From positions 1 through 6,383 of the forward strand of contig CAZVBA010000037.1 of NCBI GenBank assembly GCA_964625325.1: DNA of 6,383 bases, given 5' to 3'. The translations under genes and the position numbers were made by a program. The notes under the pieces are model-generated. The model had not been told where the DNA came from and did no database searches. It was given only the letters and a program-made list of their open reading frames with translations. This stretch comes from CAZILM01 sp964625325. GTDB lineage: Bacteria; Patescibacteriota; Saccharimonadia; Saccharimonadales; CAYVSP01. Each line of letters begins with the position of its first letter. The stretch's first letter is position 1. Shown piece after piece: positions 4,352-6,383 of the stretch.

Positions 4352-5992
4352 ATGAGTAAGGTGGCGCATTATCTACAAGAACACCTGGTTGGCGAAGTTC
4401 TCACCTCTCATGACGTTCGTACCTACTTCTCGACCGATGGCAGTGTGCTAACGATCCGCCCGGCCGTGGTGGTTTATCCCAGAAACGAAAATGATATCCG
4501 CAAGGCCGCCCGTTTTAGTTGGCAGCTAGCTGAGCGTGGTCGGGCTATCCCGATTACGCCGCGTGGCTTGGGCACTGATCCTAGCGGTGCTGCCATTGGC
4601 TCAGGCATCATCATGGTCTTCCCAGCCCACCTCAATCGTATCCTGGAATTGGATAGTAAAACCGGCGTCGTCAGTATTGAACCTGGCATTAATTACGGCA
4701 AGCTGCAACAGACGCTGCACACTCACGGCCGCTTTTTGCCGCCATTTCCGGCTTCTCTGGAATACAGCACGGTCGGTGGCTCCATCGCCAACAATGCCGC
4801 CGGCGAAAAAGCCCTGAAGTACGGCAGCACACGTAACTACGTTAAGAGTCTGCGGGTTATTCTGGCCAATGGTGAAGTGATTGAAACCGGCCGCCTGAGC
4901 AAGCGCGAACTCGATAAAAAGATGGGACTGGCCAGTTTTGAGGGCGAGGTTTATCGGGCTGTCGATAAACTGCTGGAAGAACAGGGCAATTCTCTACAAG
5001 CCACTCAGCTGGGTGGCGTCACCAAGAATGCCGCCGGCTACGATTTATGGGACGTTCGTCGCAAAGACAGCTCGTTTGACTTGACGCCGCTGTTTGTCGG
5101 CTCACAGGGCACACTCGGTATTATCAGTGAAGCTACCTTGGCCACCGAGCCGTATAACCCCAATACCACCTTGATTGCCGCTTTTTTTGATGACATCCAA
5201 GTGGCCGAAGAAGCCATAGTCGAACTGCGCGGCTTGCCGTCAATGCCGAGTGCCATGGAAGTGGTCGACGAGCACCTGCTCAAATTTGTTGATGATCAGA
5301 ACCCCAATCTGCTCAAGGGGGTTGTGCCCAAACCATTCAGCAAGCTGGTCATGCTGATTGAATTTGACGAAGCCAACCAGCGTCTCCACAAAAAGTTAGT
5401 CAAAAAAGCCACCAAGATTCTGGACCAATATAACGTAACCTACCAGGTCGAAACTGAGGAACACCTCAAAGACCAACTCTGGAAAATCCGCCATACCGCT
5501 GCCGTTCTAATGAATCACAACGAGGGTAACAGCAAAGCAGTGCCGATTATTGAGGACGGCGTGGTGCCCATCGACAAGTTTCGTGAATACACAGCTGCGG
5601 TCTATGCTTTGTTCACTAAATATCACCTACAAGCAGCCGTCTGGGGCCACGCCGGCGACGCCAACCTGCATATGCAGCCGTTTCTTGATTTGTCGGCAGT
5701 CGGCGATCGTCAAAAGGTTTTCCGTCTGATTGACGAGTACTATAATCTGGTCATTAGTCTGGGCGGTACTACTAGTGGCGAACATAACGACGGCCGGATT
5801 CGCGGGCCGTTCCTGGCCAAACTCTACGGCCCGGAAATTTATGAACTGTTTCGCAAAACCAAACATATATTTGATCCCTACGGTATCCTGAATCCTGGCG
5901 TCAAAATTGACGTTACAATCGAAGACATTAAGCCACTACTGCGGCAAGAATATAGCCTCAAGCATGGCTATGACCACCTGCCGCGAACTTAA
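4352..5992 (+). CDS. FAD-binding dehydrogenase, D-lactate/glycolate/2-hydroxyacid type
   Basis: A 546-residue flavoprotein of the vanillyl-alcohol oxidase fold. The N-terminal FAD_binding_4 domain (about 35-265) shows PRGLGTDPSGAAIG (70-83), the pyrophosphate-binding GGSIANNAAGE (142-152) and GSQGTLGIISEATL (250-263). The FAD-oxidase_C domain (about 270-520) has WKIRHTAA (377-384), GHAGDANLH (432-440), SGEHNDGRIRG (475-485) and the end motif ILNPGVKID (512-520). H433, H440 and E477 match the metal and substrate site of D-lactate and D-2-hydroxyglutarate dehydrogenases, so a 2-hydroxyacid substrate is likely; which one cannot be told. Unlike GlpC-fused relatives it has no C-terminal Fe-S (CxxCxxC) domain. 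It has no signal peptide or helix and is presumably cytoplasmic or peripheral. The electron acceptor is unknown. A small membrane protein gene follows after 2 bases. An extended -10 and a weak Shine-Dalgarno support the start. Confidence 0.88.
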   Translation: MSKVAHYLQEHLVGEVLTSHDVRTYFSTDGSVLTIRPAVVVYPRNENDIRKAARFSWQLAERGRAIPITPRGLGTDPSGAAIGSGIIMVFPAHLNRILELDSKTGVVSIEPGINYGKLQQTLHTHGRFLPPFPASLEYSTVGGSIANNAAGEKALKYGSTRNYVKSLRVILANGEVIETGRLSKRELDKKMGLASFEGEVYRAVDKLLEEQGNSLQATQLGGVTKNAAGYDLWDVRRKDSSFDLTPLFVGSQGTLGIISEATLATEPYNPNTTLIAAFFDDIQVAEEAIVELRGLPSMPSAMEVVDEHLLKFVDDQNPNLLKGVVPKPFSKLVMLIEFDEANQRLHKKLVKKATKILDQYNVTYQVETEEHLKDQLWKIRHTAAVLMNHNEGNSKAVPIIEDGVVPIDKFREYTAAVYALFTKYHLQAAVWGHAGDANLHMQPFLDLSAVGDRQKVFRLIDEYYNLVISLGGTTSGEHNDGRIRGPFLAKLYGPEIYELFRKTKHIFDPYGILNPGVKIDVTIEDIKPLLRQEYSLKHGYDHLPRT

Positions 5993-5994
5993 AT

Positions 5995-6270
5995 ATGAGC
6001 AATCTATTCTATAACGTTGTTGGCACACTTGGGGCGAGCTGCCTATTATTTGGTTTTTACCGTATAAGTATTGGCAAGTGGAAGAACAAGTCATTTTGGT
6101 ACGAACTGGACAATCTGGCCGGGGCGTTATTGCTGATCGTCTACCAATTTCACCTGCACGCCTACATCAGCGTGGTGTTGAACATAATTTGGGCGACCGT
6201 AGCGTTTAAGGGCATTACCTCGTTTGCCGAGCGCTACCGTGAGCAACACCAAAGCCATCCTCAACCTTGA
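5995..6270 (+). CDS. Small three-helix membrane protein, CBU_0592-like
   Basis: A 91-residue integral membrane protein with helices at about 5-22, 39-52 and 56-73 and a polar basic/acidic tail SFAERYREQHQSHPQP. The pattern FWYELDNLAGALLLIVYQFH followed by AYISVVLNIIWATVAFKGI resembles the CBU_0592-like family of small membrane proteins, recognised by the N-x-x-G-A-L-L-L and VVLNIIW motifs; its function is not established. The ATG comes 2 bases after the flavoprotein stop codon and has no Shine-Dalgarno, so the two genes are probably translationally coupled. A link to the dehydrogenase (membrane docking or electron transfer) is a guess from position only. The last codons overlap the -35 of the promoter for the next tRNA. 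Confidence 0.7.
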   Translation: MSNLFYNVVGTLGASCLLFGFYRISIGKWKNKSFWYELDNLAGALLLIVYQFHLHAYISVVLNIIWATVAFKGITSFAERYREQHQSHPQP

Positions 6271-6294
6271 GTTTTAAGGTGGAAATGCTAAGAT
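6267..6294 (+). promoter_or_regulatory. Candidate promoter for tRNA-Leu(GAG)
   Basis: TTGAGT (6267-6272, 4 of 6, overlapping the preceding stop codon) and TAAGAT (6289-6294, 4 of 6) are separated by 16 bases. Transcription would start near 6301, about 9 bases before the mature tRNA 5' end, a geometry similar to that proposed for the tRNA at 3759. Confidence 0.45.
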
Positions 6295-6309
6295 AGCAGG
6301 GCCTAACAC

Positions 6310-6383
6310 GCGGATGTGGTGGAATGGTAGACACGTTGGTCTGAGGGGCCAATGCCGCAAGGCGTGGAGGTTCAAGTCCTCTC
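6310..6383 (+). tRNA. tRNA-Leu, anticodon GAG, cut by window end
   Basis: The first 74 bases of a class II tRNA. The 5' acceptor strand GCGGATG is identical to that of tRNA-Leu(CAG). The anticodon stem TTGGT/GCCAA (6336-6340 with 6348-6352) encloses loop CTGAGGG with anticodon GAG at 6343-6345, reading CUC and CUU. The variable arm is GCC-GCAA-GGC. The last 21 bases (6363-6383), covering the T-arm, are identical to 3815-3835. The 3' acceptor strand and CCA lie beyond the window, with CATCCGC expected next. Confidence 0.93.

Noticed and set aside
43..6270. Alternative genetic code (TGA as glycine or tryptophan)
   Set aside because: pepP, the holin-family gene and the solute-binding protein end at TGA at the expected family lengths, with overlapping starts of the next genes; code 11 explains all frames.

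Overview
The window is a compact, mostly single-strand bacterial segment with all six supported genes and both clear tRNA genes on the + strand. TGA serves as stop in three genes and TGG as Trp, so the standard bacterial code 11 is used, which argues against the recoded SR1/Gracilibacteria lineages. Short intergenic gaps, ATGA overlaps, several start codons without Shine-Dalgarno sequences, a substrate-binding protein held by an uncleaved arginine-rich anchor, and an orphan small membrane protein suggest a Patescibacteria/CPR genome, possibly Saccharibacteria. That placement is inference from style and gene content; no marker gene here proves it.

Left block (1-1864): a possible tRNA 3' end at the very edge, a -10 box very close to the start codon, then three genes joined by two 4-base ATGA overlaps: aminopeptidase P (pepP), a four-helix PF04020-type membrane protein ('phage holin family 4' fold) and secG. 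The secG start is set at 1652, not at an upstream in-frame ATG at 1604, because a GGAGAG Shine-Dalgarno and the ATGA overlap both point there. Middle-left (1865-3714): a 592-residue family 5 extracytoplasmic solute-binding protein (peptide/oligopeptide type) with a membrane anchor and no lipobox, and with no permease or ATPase gene next to it in the window.

Middle (3715-4351): a complete tRNA-Leu(CAG) with encoded CCA, followed immediately by a 116-base structured stretch (a long hairpin abutting the CCA, a decayed second copy of its loop and 3' arm, an 11-bp perfect hairpin and an overlapping 15-base palindrome) and an AT-richer orphan gene for a two-helix membrane protein. An extended -10 box sits only 7 bases before its ATG, so its transcript is probably leaderless.

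Right block (4352-6383): a two-domain flavin (FAD) dehydrogenase of the D-lactate/glycolate/2-hydroxyglutarate type, 2 bases before a small three-helix CBU_0592-like membrane protein, then a promoter and the first 74 bases of a second tRNA-Leu (anticodon GAG), cut by the window end. The two tRNA-Leu genes are direct repeats around a 2.46-kb segment that holds the orphan gene and the dehydrogenase pair. The most unusual part is the structured non-coding stretch and orphan gene just downstream of tRNA-Leu(CAG); the remaining genes are recognisable housekeeping or metabolic families.
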